The notes under the pieces were generated by a model. That model worked only from the letters and a program-made list of their open reading frames with translations, was not told the DNA's origin and searched no databases. From Cyclobacterium plantarum (lineage in GTDB: Bacteria; Bacteroidota; Bacteroidia; Cytophagales; Cyclobacteriaceae), in NCBI RefSeq assembly GCF_011290685.1, contig NZ_JAANYN010000010.1, positions 62,001-126,000 of the forward strand: DNA of 64,000 bases, read 5' to 3'. A program made the position numbers and the translations under genes. Below are positions 27,026 through 35,618 of this stretch, piece by piece. Within the stretch, counting starts at the first letter, position 1. Every line of letters begins with the position of its first letter.

Positions 27026-27036
27026 TTCTCACTGTA

Positions 27037-28137
27037 TTAAATACCTTCGATTTTACCTTTCCAAAATGCTACCCTTTCCCTGTTCCAGGTATAGCAGGCC
27101 ACCAGGTGACCATCCTCATAAAACATGGCCGGATAAGACAACTCATCAGACTCCCTTTCTCCTTTTTCTATATCAAATTTAGAAGTCCAGCTATGTCCAT
27201 TGTCCGTGGAAACAGCTATACTGATGGGAAACCTGTTTCCCCAGTTTTCTGATACAGGATTGTATATGACTGCCAACTTCTCACCACCCAAATGGGCCAC
27301 ATCGATGCCACTGTTGTTATTGGGAAGGGATGTTTCACTTACGGCAGACCAGGTTTTGCCATAATCCTCTGAATCTGACCTGCAGATCTTTCCGGAACTG
27401 CTTCTCATGAGCATGTGAACATGGCCTGGTTTTGATTCCCAGAGCGCAGGTTGGATTACACCCTCTCCTTTGATCACACCCCGGTCCATTTCCAATTTAT
27501 CAGTCGCTTCCCAGCTTTTTCCTCCATCTTCCGAGCGGTCTATAAAAACTGTCCAAACCTTATCCTTTTCATCTGAAGCCGGGGCAAGCCAGGTTCCATT
27601 GGATAAAACCAACATGTGATTTCTTACCGGACCCCGACCACCTTTATCACCAGGAACCAATTCTTCTGCCACTGACCAGGTATCACCACCATCCTCTGTA
27701 TGCTGTACCCAGGTCTCCCAATAGTCAATTTCCTTTCCTACCTTAAAATACAGATATACTTTTCCGTCCGGGGCATCGAATAGCACCGGATTCCAGTGGG
27801 GGTCATTCCTTACTTTTACCAATAGTTTTGGCGCTGACCAATTTCCCGGACTTCCTTTTGATGTCCAAATCCCCACATCATCGTTTTTTTCATGAGAACC
27901 TGCAAACCAGGCCATCAAATAGGTCCCATCTCCCAAGCCTACAATGGTAGAAGCATGGCATTGGGGAAAAGGCCGGTCATCTTCAAAAACATGATCGTAT
28001 TCAACCGTCTCGACGGCTATTTCTGCCGGTTCTTCCCTAATTTCAGGATTTGAATCTGCTGTTTTTTCTTGTTTGCAAGACTGAACCAATACCATAAGTA
28101 CAGTAGCCAACAGCCAATAATTGCTTTTCTTTTTCAT
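27037..28137 (-). CDS. Sialidase-superfamily lipoprotein
   Basis: 366 residues from ATG 28137, chosen because it places a lipoprotein signal at the N-terminus (MKKKSNYWLLATVLMVLVQSC, Cys21); an upstream ATG at 28176 would bury it. Four Asp boxes are present (TEDGGDTW, SEDGGKSW, SEDYGKTW, STDNGHSW) and the N-terminal STIVGLGDGTYLMAWFAGSHE is the BNR_2-type first blade. It is a paralogue of the protein at 24786-25973, with the ChbG-type gene between them. Glycan hydrolysis at the cell surface is likely; linkage specificity is unknown. Confidence 0.83.
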   Translation of the reverse strand: MKKKSNYWLLATVLMVLVQSCKQEKTADSNPEIREEPAEIAVETVEYDHVFEDDRPFPQCHASTIVGLGDGTYLMAWFAGSHEKNDDVGIWTSKGSPGNWSAPKLLVKVRNDPHWNPVLFDAPDGKVYLYFKVGKEIDYWETWVQHTEDGGDTWSVAEELVPGDKGGRGPVRNHMLVLSNGTWLAPASDEKDKVWTVFIDRSEDGGKSWEATDKLEMDRGVIKGEGVIQPALWESKPGHVHMLMRSSSGKICRSDSEDYGKTWSAVSETSLPNNNSGIDVAHLGGEKLAVIYNPVSENWGNRFPISIAVSTDNGHSWTSKFDIEKGERESDELSYPAMFYEDGHLVACYTWNRERVAFWKGKIEGI

Positions 28138-28416
28138 AAATATCATCAAATTAATGCCATATCTGACAGTATACATTCCTGCCCAATTTTTGTTTTTTAT
28201 TCCGAAGTCAGGTAAACCCCTAAAGATTTCACTTTAATATCTATTGGCCAAACAAATCTCTTTTCCTTCCTAAATGTTCAAAACAGTTGCTTAGCATAAA
28301 TTCCTGTTGGCCTTAAGCGCAGACCAATGGCAAAGGTCTTTTTATATAACAGGCCAGTTCTGGGTTTAGCTTAAAGCCTGAAACAACAACATAGAGAATA
28401 ATGGATCACCTTAAAG

Positions 28417-29817
28417 CTAAATGGCATAGGCAAGGGAAGGTACCTGCGCAGCTTCCAGCATTAAGTTATGCAATTTGTAATTCTCTATAAATGCAGGAAG
28501 GTTTTCGCTTCCCGGGCCATACATGGCCAGCTCTACGTAATCACTGGAATGGCCTGTGCCTGACCAGCCAATTCCTGTATGGTTTGCTTGAATACTGGCG
28601 AGCAAGTGGTTGGGCACCTCCCCTGATCCGTACATGCCATCCCCATCCGGCCCCTGGTATTTCTTAACTATTGCCTCGGCTTCCTCTGTTTTAAGTTGGA
28701 GGCCCTGGTAGGCTTCGATCAGGTCAGCAACCTGGGCTGGAGTATTGTCTCCGGAGAGTTGTTTCAGGATCCATTCGTTGGAGCGGGTAGCGGTGTAAAG
28801 TTTGGAAAATTTATTGCTGGAAAAAAGCCCCGGATTGGCATTGCCATGATCGGTGGTCATGATGACGAGCGTCTCACCATCTCTGGAGGCAAAATCCAGT
28901 GCAATACCTACCGCTGCATCAAAATCCAGCTGATCATACAGGAGCGCAGGGGCATCATTGGCATGTGCTGCCCAATCCACCTTTCCTCCTTCAATTTGCA
29001 TGGCAAAACCATTCGGGTTTTGACTCAGTAACTCAATGGCCTTAGCGGACATCTCAGCCAGAGACGGAGTGGAATTTTTCAATTCAGGATCATTCTCCCT
29101 ATCGATGGCATAAGGCATACCACCTTCACTAAACAACCCCAGCACCGGACTTTGTCCATTCAAGTTGCGCATTTCTTCTCTGTTTTGCGCCAGGGAAAAT
29201 CCAGCTTTTCGAAAATCGCTCAACAGGTCCCGTTTATCCTCTCTGTATTCACTATCAAAGAGCGCCTTGCCTCCACCCATCATCACATCGAATTCCAGAT
29301 CCAGGTATTTTACCGCTATTTCAGGCATGGCACTCCTGCTTTTTTCATTCACACAAAAAGAAGCCGGAGTAGCATGGGTAATGGGTACGGAGGTTACGCA
29401 GCCCACTGATTTACCCGCACTTTTGAATTTTTGCAATATCGGAACCGGCAATTCCCCGTTTGGGCCCACATTCAGGGATCCGTTGGGTACCCGCATACCA
29501 CCACCCCAGGAACTTCCGGCGGCAGCGGAATCCGTCACCATTGAATTGGAAGAGGCAGTATCCATTAAACCCCTTTTGGCAAAGCTACTTTGGTAATAGC
29601 CCATCCAACGACTCCTTTTACCTTCCTTTTGTCTCAATAGCAGGTCGGCCATGTTTAAGGTGCCGGTACTCATTCCATCACTTACTAAAAAAATTATATT
29701 TTTTGCCGTTTTCGCTTTACTGTGCACACTGGGTTTGGCATAACCCAATTGGGTACCCATAGCTCCCAGACCCATAGAGGCCAAAAGTCCCTTATTAAAG
29801 AATTCCCGTCTTTTCAT
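28417..29817 (-). CDS. Alkaline phosphatase (PhoA family), Tat-type signal
   Basis: 466 residues. The N-terminus MKRREFFNKGLLASMGLGAM has a twin-arginine-like motif. The phosphatase core shows FLVSDGMS (metal Asp47), the nucleophile region MVTDSAAAGS (Ser97), the metal ligands MTTDHGNANPG and GHSSDYVEL. It would release phosphate from esters in the periplasm. It lies at the head of the minus-strand arm, divergent from the ROK kinase, with a 279-base gap before the next gene, so it may not share one transcript with the sialidase genes. Confidence 0.93.
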   Translation of the reverse strand: MKRREFFNKGLLASMGLGAMGTQLGYAKPSVHSKAKTAKNIIFLVSDGMSTGTLNMADLLLRQKEGKRSRWMGYYQSSFAKRGLMDTASSNSMVTDSAAAGSSWGGGMRVPNGSLNVGPNGELPVPILQKFKSAGKSVGCVTSVPITHATPASFCVNEKSRSAMPEIAVKYLDLEFDVMMGGGKALFDSEYREDKRDLLSDFRKAGFSLAQNREEMRNLNGQSPVLGLFSEGGMPYAIDRENDPELKNSTPSLAEMSAKAIELLSQNPNGFAMQIEGGKVDWAAHANDAPALLYDQLDFDAAVGIALDFASRDGETLVIMTTDHGNANPGLFSSNKFSKLYTATRSNEWILKQLSGDNTPAQVADLIEAYQGLQLKTEEAEAIVKKYQGPDGDGMYGSGEVPNHLLASIQANHTGIGWSGTGHSSDYVELAMYGPGSENLPAFIENYKLHNLMLEAAQVPSLAYAI

Positions 29818-29908
29818 AACTGTCTATTTTTTACTGTAATTGAAATTCAAAATTAAGATGTGGACCGAATACATTAAATCCAGAAAAAGTGAAACATATC
29901 CTATCTCA

Positions 29909-29930
29909 TAAATATAACATGATCTGTTAT
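29909..29930 (-). promoter_or_regulatory. Candidate promoter/operator of the alkaline phosphatase gene
   Basis: On the minus strand TATATTTA (29909-29916) is one base from the -7 consensus, with ATTG 17 bases upstream. It overlaps a perfect inverted repeat, ATAACA (29914-29919) and TGTTAT (29925-29930) with a five-base centre, a good size for a repressor or activator site. Confidence 0.4.
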
Positions 29931-30102
29931 CAACAATACGCTATTTTTCACATTTGTACTATTAAAAAAAACCTACCTGGCCAATAGTACAAACCCCTAA
30001 TTCAAAGTATAACTGCTGAAAACGGACACCTTACAGAACCTTTTATTCCTGACTTTCAAACAGTTCGAAAAAAGCATGGAAGGCAGGTAGGCTACCAATT
30101 CA

Positions 30103-30133
30103 TTTGTATAATATTTAAATTAAGATATATTTG
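30103..30133 (+). promoter_or_regulatory. Promoter of the ROK kinase gene
   Basis: TTTG (30103-30106), a 19-base spacer and TATATTTG (30126-30133): both halves and the spacing match the Bacteroidota consensus exactly. The start near 30140 gives a leader of about 32 bases. Confidence 0.82.
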
Positions 30134-30171
30134 TTGTTTCATTTTTTATAAAACTCACCTGAATTAGCGCA

Positions 30172-31035
30172 ATGAACATAGGAATAGATTTAGGAGGTAC
30201 AAAAATCCAGGTCGGCATTGAGAAAGATGGGAAAATTATCCACAAAACCAAAGCCCTCTTACAAGAAAAAGACGATCTTCGTTCTACTTTGGAGCAGGTG
30301 ATTCAATTTATCAAACCACTCACTATCCATAAAGTAGATGGCATTGGCATCGGTGTACCTTCGGTTGTAGATGTGGAAAAGGGAATTGTTTACAATGTTA
30401 CCAATATACCTTCCTGGAAAAAGGTAGCACTCAAGGATATCCTGGAAAAAGAATTTAACCTGCCTGTATTTGTCAACAACGATGTCAACTGTTTTACCAT
30501 TGGTGAACATAAGTTCGGTTTAGGGAAAAACTACAGCTGCATGGTGGGAATGTCCATAGGAACAGGTTTGGGATCGGGAGTGATTATTTGGAATAAACTT
30601 TATGCGGGTATCAATTGCGGTGCGGGCGAAATAGGACTTCTTCCCTATAAAGACCACAATATTGAATATTATGCCAGTGGAAATTTTTTCAATGCTTTTT
30701 ACCAAACGACAGCTTTAGATGCTTTTACATCCGCTAAAAAAGGAGAAAAGGTGGCACTGGAGCAATGGAAAGCCTTCGGCCAACATTTCGGGGCTGCAGT
30801 TCAGGCGGTCATGTATACCTATGATCCCCAGGCCATCGTTATTGGGGGTTCAGTAGCCAATGCCTATCCCTATTTTGAAGCTAGCATGCGAGAAAGCTTC
30901 AGGGATTTTATTTATCCTGAGTCCATAAAGAAATTAAAAATTCACCTTACTGAAAATGAAGATATTGCGCTTTTGGGAGCCGCTGCCCTGGTAGATTTGT
31001 CTCTGGAGCATGCCAATGGGGTGGTACAGAAATAA
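30172..31035 (+). CDS. ROK-family sugar kinase, atypical (no zinc cysteines)
   Basis: 287 residues. Phosphate-binding IDLGGTKI (4-11), the VNNDVNCFTIGE catalytic Asp region, MSIGTGLGSGVI and the second phosphate loop VIGGSVA place it in the ROK group, which phosphorylates glucose, GlcNAc, ManNAc or similar sugars with ATP. After GAGEIG the usual CxCGxxGCxE zinc site is missing: the sequence runs LLPYKDHNIEYYASGNFF. The loss is in the loop that helps shape the sugar pocket, so the substrate may be unusual. It is followed by a permease and regulator on the same strand. Confidence 0.87.
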   Translation: MNIGIDLGGTKIQVGIEKDGKIIHKTKALLQEKDDLRSTLEQVIQFIKPLTIHKVDGIGIGVPSVVDVEKGIVYNVTNIPSWKKVALKDILEKEFNLPVFVNNDVNCFTIGEHKFGLGKNYSCMVGMSIGTGLGSGVIIWNKLYAGINCGAGEIGLLPYKDHNIEYYASGNFFNAFYQTTALDAFTSAKKGEKVALEQWKAFGQHFGAAVQAVMYTYDPQAIVIGGSVANAYPYFEASMRESFRDFIYPESIKKLKIHLTENEDIALLGAAALVDLSLEHANGVVQK

Positions 31036-31211
31036 GCTGGCACCATCAAACAGGTGAAGCCATTGATTTTAATTTGGATTTTCACCCTGTTTCCAGCAAA
31101 ATTAAAAACCAATAGGACTGAATGTGTAGCATTGAGTTTTTTATCATTAACTTCATCTTCAACAATTAACGGGATATAAAATCGAGCATGAAGCAAACGA
31201 ACTCAGAGAGA

Positions 31212-31255
31212 TAATTTTGTAATATGCGAGATTCTACCTGACTGATAGCAGTCAG
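31212..31255 (+). promoter_or_regulatory. Candidate promoter and hairpin before the permease gene
   Basis: TAATTTTG at 31212-31219 matches the -7 consensus exactly, though no -33 TTTG is seen. Downstream, CTGACTG (31238-31244) and CAGTCAG (31249-31255) form a perfect seven-base hairpin with a four-base loop, inside the predicted leader and 30 bases before the ATG at 31285. It could be an operator or a translation-control hairpin. Confidence 0.4.
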
Positions 31256-31284
31256 TTGTGGCCATTAAAAACAATAATAAACAC

Positions 31285-32532
31285 ATGAATCATAACAAAC
31301 TCATCGTAGCACTGATTTTATTGATATTTTTTGTCATTTCCTTTTTGACCAATATTCTTGGCCCCATAATTCCTGATATCATTGATAGTTTTACCCTGAG
31401 TATTGGTCTGGCCGGATTTTTACCTTTTTCCTTTTTTGTGGCCTATGCGGTAATGTCTATTCCCTCAGGGATTTTAGTAGAAAAGTATAAGGAAAAAAAG
31501 ATGCTGGTCCTGGCATTTACGCTGGCTTTTTTGGGTGCCATATTGTTTGCATTGATTCCCGGGTTTGCCATAGCTCTTACTTCCTTATTTATTATCGGAA
31601 TAGGTATGGCCATTTTACAAGTAGTCATTAACCCCTTGCTCAGAACCGCAGGAGGAGAAGAGCATTTTGCCTTCAATTCAGTATTGGGCCAATTGGCTTT
31701 CGGTGCGGCTTCTTTTTTGAGCCCCATGTTGTACAGCTATCTGGTTACAAACATGCATACCGATGACATTTCTGTATTGTTTACATTTTTAAATGAAATG
31801 GTACCGGAAAACCTCAAATGGGTATCCCTTTACTGGGTATTTGCAGTCATTGCCTTTATCATGGTCATCGTAGTTTATCTGGCAAAATTTCCAAAGGTAG
31901 AGCTTAAGGAAGATGAAAAAATCGATATAGGGGTAGCATTTAAAGACTTGTTGTCCAACAGGATCGTCATCCTGTATTTTCTGGGGATTTTTTGTTATGT
32001 AGGTACAGAGCAGGGAATCGCCAACTGGATTTCCAAATTTTTACAAAGTTACCATGGGGTGGATCCTTCTACAACCGGCGCAACGGTCATTTCTTATTTT
32101 TGGGGATTACTGACCATCGGTTGTCTGCTGGGATTGCTGCTATTGAAATTTATGGATAGCCGAACAGTATTGATAGGCTTTACCGCGGGTGCCATCCTGG
32201 CCTTGCTTTCAGCACTTTTCGGTCCGGTATCCTGGGCTTTGGTGGCCTTCCCACTGACAGGTTTCTTTGCCTCGGTCATGTGGTCCATTATATTTTCCCT
32301 GGCCCTGAATTCCGTTCCCCATCATCATGGTACCTTTTCCGGAATCCTATGTACGGGCATCGCAGGTGGTGCCCTGGTGCCGCTGATTGTAGGCGGCATT
32401 GCCGAATTGGTCGGGTTAAAATTGGCCATGCTTTTTCTTTTGATCACTTTAGGTTATATCCTGAGTATTGGCATCTGGGCCAAACCTCTGGTAAGCAATG
32501 CCACTAAAAATTTCAAAGATATCTTCCGGTAA
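31285..32532 (+). CDS. MFS permease, FHS (fucose permease-like) family
   Basis: 415 residues from ATG 31285; a GTG at 31258 would add nine polar residues right beside the hairpin and is not preferred. Twelve hydrophobic segments are visible with a central loop near residues 200-215. NPLLRTAGGEEHFAFNSVLGQLAFGAASFLSPM is the FHS-type pattern of sugar/H+ symporters such as FucP. It is expected to take the sugar released outside across the inner membrane. It overlaps no gene but lies three bases before the regulator gene, so the pair is likely co-transcribed. Confidence 0.87.
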   Translation: MNHNKLIVALILLIFFVISFLTNILGPIIPDIIDSFTLSIGLAGFLPFSFFVAYAVMSIPSGILVEKYKEKKMLVLAFTLAFLGAILFALIPGFAIALTSLFIIGIGMAILQVVINPLLRTAGGEEHFAFNSVLGQLAFGAASFLSPMLYSYLVTNMHTDDISVLFTFLNEMVPENLKWVSLYWVFAVIAFIMVIVVYLAKFPKVELKEDEKIDIGVAFKDLLSNRIVILYFLGIFCYVGTEQGIANWISKFLQSYHGVDPSTTGATVISYFWGLLTIGCLLGLLLLKFMDSRTVLIGFTAGAILALLSALFGPVSWALVAFPLTGFFASVMWSIIFSLALNSVPHHHGTFSGILCTGIAGGALVPLIVGGIAELVGLKLAMLFLLITLGYILSIGIWAKPLVSNATKNFKDIFR

Positions 32533-32535
32533 AGC

Positions 32536-33699
32536 ATGTATAAAATCATTTTACTACTGGATTTTGCAGAAGAATATAGTAAAAGTTTACTCAAGGGAAT
32601 TTCCAAGTATTCAACAGAAAACGGCCCATGGACCTACTGCCGCATGCCCTTGTATTACCGGGAGACCATCGGCATAAAGGGTATTTTAGATTGGGCAAAG
32701 GATTGGGGGGCCCACGGCATCATCGGACAGTTGTATAATGATATGGACCTGAAGCTGATCCTTGATTCCAAAATTCCGGTTATTGCTCAGGATTTTAAAG
32801 AACGTTTTTCTGAACTCCCCAATATTACCGGATCCTATCACGAAGCAGGAGAGATGGGTGCTGAGTACTTTTTAAGAAAAGGATTCAAAAATTTTGCTTT
32901 TTATGGGTTCAATGACATTGTTTGGTCCAGGGAAAGGGCTGAAGGATTTGAAAAGAAAATCAACTCTGTTGGGTCCAAAGTGCATTATTTTGAACACCGG
33001 AAATCACGTTCTACCGACCTCTGGTATTACAAGAGCAACTCCCTGAGCAAATGGCTGATTTCCCTCCCAAAGCCCATTGCCTTGATGACTTGTGATGACA
33101 ACCAGGGCCTGCATATCACAGAAGCCTGTAAGCAAAACAAAATCCGCATACCTGAAGAGGTGGCCGTTTTAGGAGTGGACAATGATGAAATGCTTTGTGA
33201 ATTATCAGACCCCCCCTTGTCCAGTATAGGGCTTGATATAGAAAAGGGGGGGTATGATACGGCCAGATTGATGGAGCACATGATCCAAAATGGTGCTGAC
33301 CAGTTTTATGACATTCATGTTAAGCCCACACAGATCATTACCCGCCAATCCACAGATATCTATGCCACCAATGATGATCATATCGCCTCCACGCTAAAAT
33401 ACATCCACAAAAACATAGAGAAAAACCTGCAGGTAGATGAAGTGGTAAAGCAGGTTCCCCTTTCCAGAAGGAGTCTGGAAAAACGTTTCCACCAAATCAC
33501 AGGCTACCCTATCTACAAGTATATTTTTAATTTACGGATAGAAAAATTCACACAAAAGCTTCTGGAAACAGACCAAACTGTTTTTGAGATCGCCTTGGAT
33601 TTGGGCTTAAACGACAGCAAAAATATTGCGCGGCAGTTCAAACAGATAAAAGGCTGCAATCCAATTGAATACCGCAAAAGATACCTGGCTGGTAAATAA
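32536..33699 (+). CDS. XylR-type transcription regulator (LacI-like sensor, AraC HTH)
   Basis: 387 residues. The N-terminal 1-270 is a periplasmic-binding-protein fold without a leading LacI HTH (AEEYSKSLLKGISKYS; VAVLGVDNDEMLCELSDPPLSSIGLD), and the C-terminal 285-385 is an AraC double HTH (VDEVVKQVPLSRRSLEKRF; TVFEIALDLGLNDSKNIARQFK). This is the layout of E. coli XylR, which activates on sugar binding. It is probably the local regulator of the 21-35 kb locus, sensing the sugar taken up by the permease gene three bases upstream. Confidence 0.92.
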   Translation: MYKIILLLDFAEEYSKSLLKGISKYSTENGPWTYCRMPLYYRETIGIKGILDWAKDWGAHGIIGQLYNDMDLKLILDSKIPVIAQDFKERFSELPNITGSYHEAGEMGAEYFLRKGFKNFAFYGFNDIVWSRERAEGFEKKINSVGSKVHYFEHRKSRSTDLWYYKSNSLSKWLISLPKPIALMTCDDNQGLHITEACKQNKIRIPEEVAVLGVDNDEMLCELSDPPLSSIGLDIEKGGYDTARLMEHMIQNGADQFYDIHVKPTQIITRQSTDIYATNDDHIASTLKYIHKNIEKNLQVDEVVKQVPLSRRSLEKRFHQITGYPIYKYIFNLRIEKFTQKLLETDQTVFEIALDLGLNDSKNIARQFKQIKGCNPIEYRKRYLAGK

Positions 33700-33788
33700 G
33701 AAATTTGCTCCCACTTTTTTTGTTCTCCTCCAATAAAACATGTACTTCCAAATGGTACAAAATAAGTCGTATCTGGTATATTAATCAT

Positions 33789-35084
33789 ATGAAGCACTTG
33801 AGTAAAAACACCATGCTATCCATGGTAATTGTAGGAATGGCTTTAGGCACGGCATGGGCCATCAGGGGGCAGTTTGGACATGAACAAGGAGCAGCCTGGG
33901 CAGGTGGCATTGGCAGCCTTTGTATCATCGTACTCTCCAGAAATAAGAGCTGGTACAATAAAGCCATGAAAGCAGCTTTTGCAGGAGCCGTGGGTTGGGG
34001 TCTGGGTGGCATGATGAGCTATGGGGCGGTGGTAGGCTATGGTAGAGGAGTGGACTTTGTCAATGTTTATTATGGATTGTCCATGTTGTTTATCATCGGA
34101 GGCCTTTACGGCTTAATTGGAGGGGGACTTTTTGGTCTGGTACTGGCCGATCATCCGGAGAAAAAAGTGAAATGGCACCAGGTCATCATCGAAATGACCA
34201 CCGGAGGAGTCATTTTCTATTATTTCATCATTGAACAATTGGGCATTGCCATGACCCCACCCAGATCAGAAGCTTGGGGAGTCTGTGCTGGTATTGGAAT
34301 CGCCATGATGTATTACCTGGCCAGGAAGAAACAGTACAGTGCCATGCGGGTAGCCGTATTTGCGGGCCTTGGTGGCGGCTTTGGCTTTGCTTTTGGCAAT
34401 TTCCTCCAGGTATTGGGCAATGTAGGCCAGGTGCCCTTTAACATGTGGAATGTGATGGAGTATTCATTGGGTTTTTTTGGAGGGCTGGGCATGGCTTATG
34501 GAGCATATACCTCTCCCTGGCCAGAAGAAAAACCCACAACAAAGTACACTTACAGTAACCTGACCATACCTATGGTAGGGTTTCTTTTACTGATTCCATT
34601 TATTGTCTGGCAGCAATCCTTTGTGGAGAAAGACCTGGAACCTACCATAGGCAAACTGGTCAATGATCCCGGCATTTGGATCAGCATGGCCCAGTCAGTG
34701 GCTTTCGTGGCCTTTCTTATTCCAGCCATTTTCTGGATCTACTTCCTTTCCAACAAAAAAAACAAGCTCAGTCAGGAGCTGAGCTTTGCGGAAGTTCATG
34801 GTATTTTCATCTCTTACTTTGCCGTATACATCATTTTTACCATACTGATTACTGGATCTTTTCTGAGTTTTTACCGGATCGAACAGTTTTTATACATCCT
34901 CAATTTTGCTGTTATCCTAGCCCTGATCCCAAAAGCAACACCTCTATTTTCCAGTAGAAAGGCCCATCCCCAAAAATGGATCCTGATGGTATTGGGAATA
35001 TTGGTATTTATTGCCTTGATCAGCTTGATTGCCATCAGCAGTCATGGGGAGATGCCGGGGATGAACAAGCGGTTTGATTGGTAG
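33789..35084 (+). CDS. Polytopic membrane protein of the sugar locus, unknown
   Basis: 431 residues from ATG 33789 (MKHLSKNTMLSMVIVGMALG); an earlier TTG at 33705 would add a non-coding-like leader. About ten to twelve hydrophobic segments, many glycine-rich (GAVGWGLGGMMSYG, GGLYGLIGGGLFGLVL, GGLGGGFGFAFGNFL), with a conserved-looking start AIRGQFGHEQGAAWAGG. I do not recognise the family. It is not an obvious MFS or sodium symporter. Its place after permease and regulator suggests transport of, or membrane chemistry on, the same substrate. Confidence 0.65.
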   Translation: MKHLSKNTMLSMVIVGMALGTAWAIRGQFGHEQGAAWAGGIGSLCIIVLSRNKSWYNKAMKAAFAGAVGWGLGGMMSYGAVVGYGRGVDFVNVYYGLSMLFIIGGLYGLIGGGLFGLVLADHPEKKVKWHQVIIEMTTGGVIFYYFIIEQLGIAMTPPRSEAWGVCAGIGIAMMYYLARKKQYSAMRVAVFAGLGGGFGFAFGNFLQVLGNVGQVPFNMWNVMEYSLGFFGGLGMAYGAYTSPWPEEKPTTKYTYSNLTIPMVGFLLLIPFIVWQQSFVEKDLEPTIGKLVNDPGIWISMAQSVAFVAFLIPAIFWIYFLSNKKNKLSQELSFAEVHGIFISYFAVYIIFTILITGSFLSFYRIEQFLYILNFAVILALIPKATPLFSSRKAHPQKWILMVLGILVFIALISLIAISSHGEMPGMNKRFDW

Positions 35085-35105
35085 GATTTATTTACCAAAC
35101 TGTCA

Positions 35106-35309
35106 TTATCGTTTCAGGGGCTTTTGTCTGGAAGAACGGATGTTGATCAGTTCTATTTGCCCCTTCCGGAGCTTGATTCGGTAGGTTAGGATGGTAAGCT
35201 TGTTGATAGGCCTGCAATCCATTCTATCAACCGCAATTTCTCTTTCTGTATGTCCATAAAGCTGCCTTTTTTCAGAGATAGCATTTTTAGTCCTTTTTAA
35301 AGTTTCACC
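35106..35309 (-). pseudogene. Possible gene fragment, no start codon
   Basis: A stop-to-stop frame of 67 codons (GETLKRTKNAISEKRQLYGH at the N-terminal side, ending ELINIRSSRQKPLKR) with coding-like composition but no start codon before an internal Met. The end, YRIKLRKGQIELINIRSSRQ, resembles the last strands of RelE/ParE-like toxins, but this is a weak impression. It lies in the remnant-rich region after the membrane protein. Confidence 0.3.
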
Positions 35310-35352
35310 TTAATATTTCATTTTTTCCCACCTTTCCGGCTGTATCATCTGT

Positions 35353-35565
35353 TTAAAATGGTGATTTCAGCGGCCATAATTCCGCAATAATCCCTTCAAA
35401 CCATGCATTACTTCTTTTCATTATCCACTCTGCCTGGTTAAAACCACCACTCGTGGCCGTCTGTGTCGCATAAAAGCTAACACCCGCCTTTTGCAGCAAG
35501 TTCGATCTGTCCTCCCCAGGCCTGAAAGTTAAACTGCCGACAGGAATGAGAAAAGAAGCACAATC
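35353..35565 (-). pseudogene. C-terminal remnant of an unidentified protein
   Basis: 70 codons, open between stops, lacking a start codon: CASFLIPVGSLTFRPGEDRS, then NLLQKAGVSFYATQTATSGG, and ending AWFEGIIAELWPLKSPF. The composition is strongly protein-like (aromatics and GG turns at regular spacing), so it is probably the C-terminal end of a gene whose 5' part is lost. I do not recognise the family. Confidence 0.5.
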
Positions 35566-35618
35566 TTAAATCTCTTTAATATTTGCATCGTTTAATAATT
35601 AAATCTTAAATTTTCATT

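Larger units (their letters stand above)
29818..30171. other. 354-base divergent regulatory gap
   Basis: Holds the two promoters of the divergent phosphatase and ROK kinase genes, listed separately. There is no gene. The DNA is very AT-rich around both -7 boxes. Confidence 0.6.
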
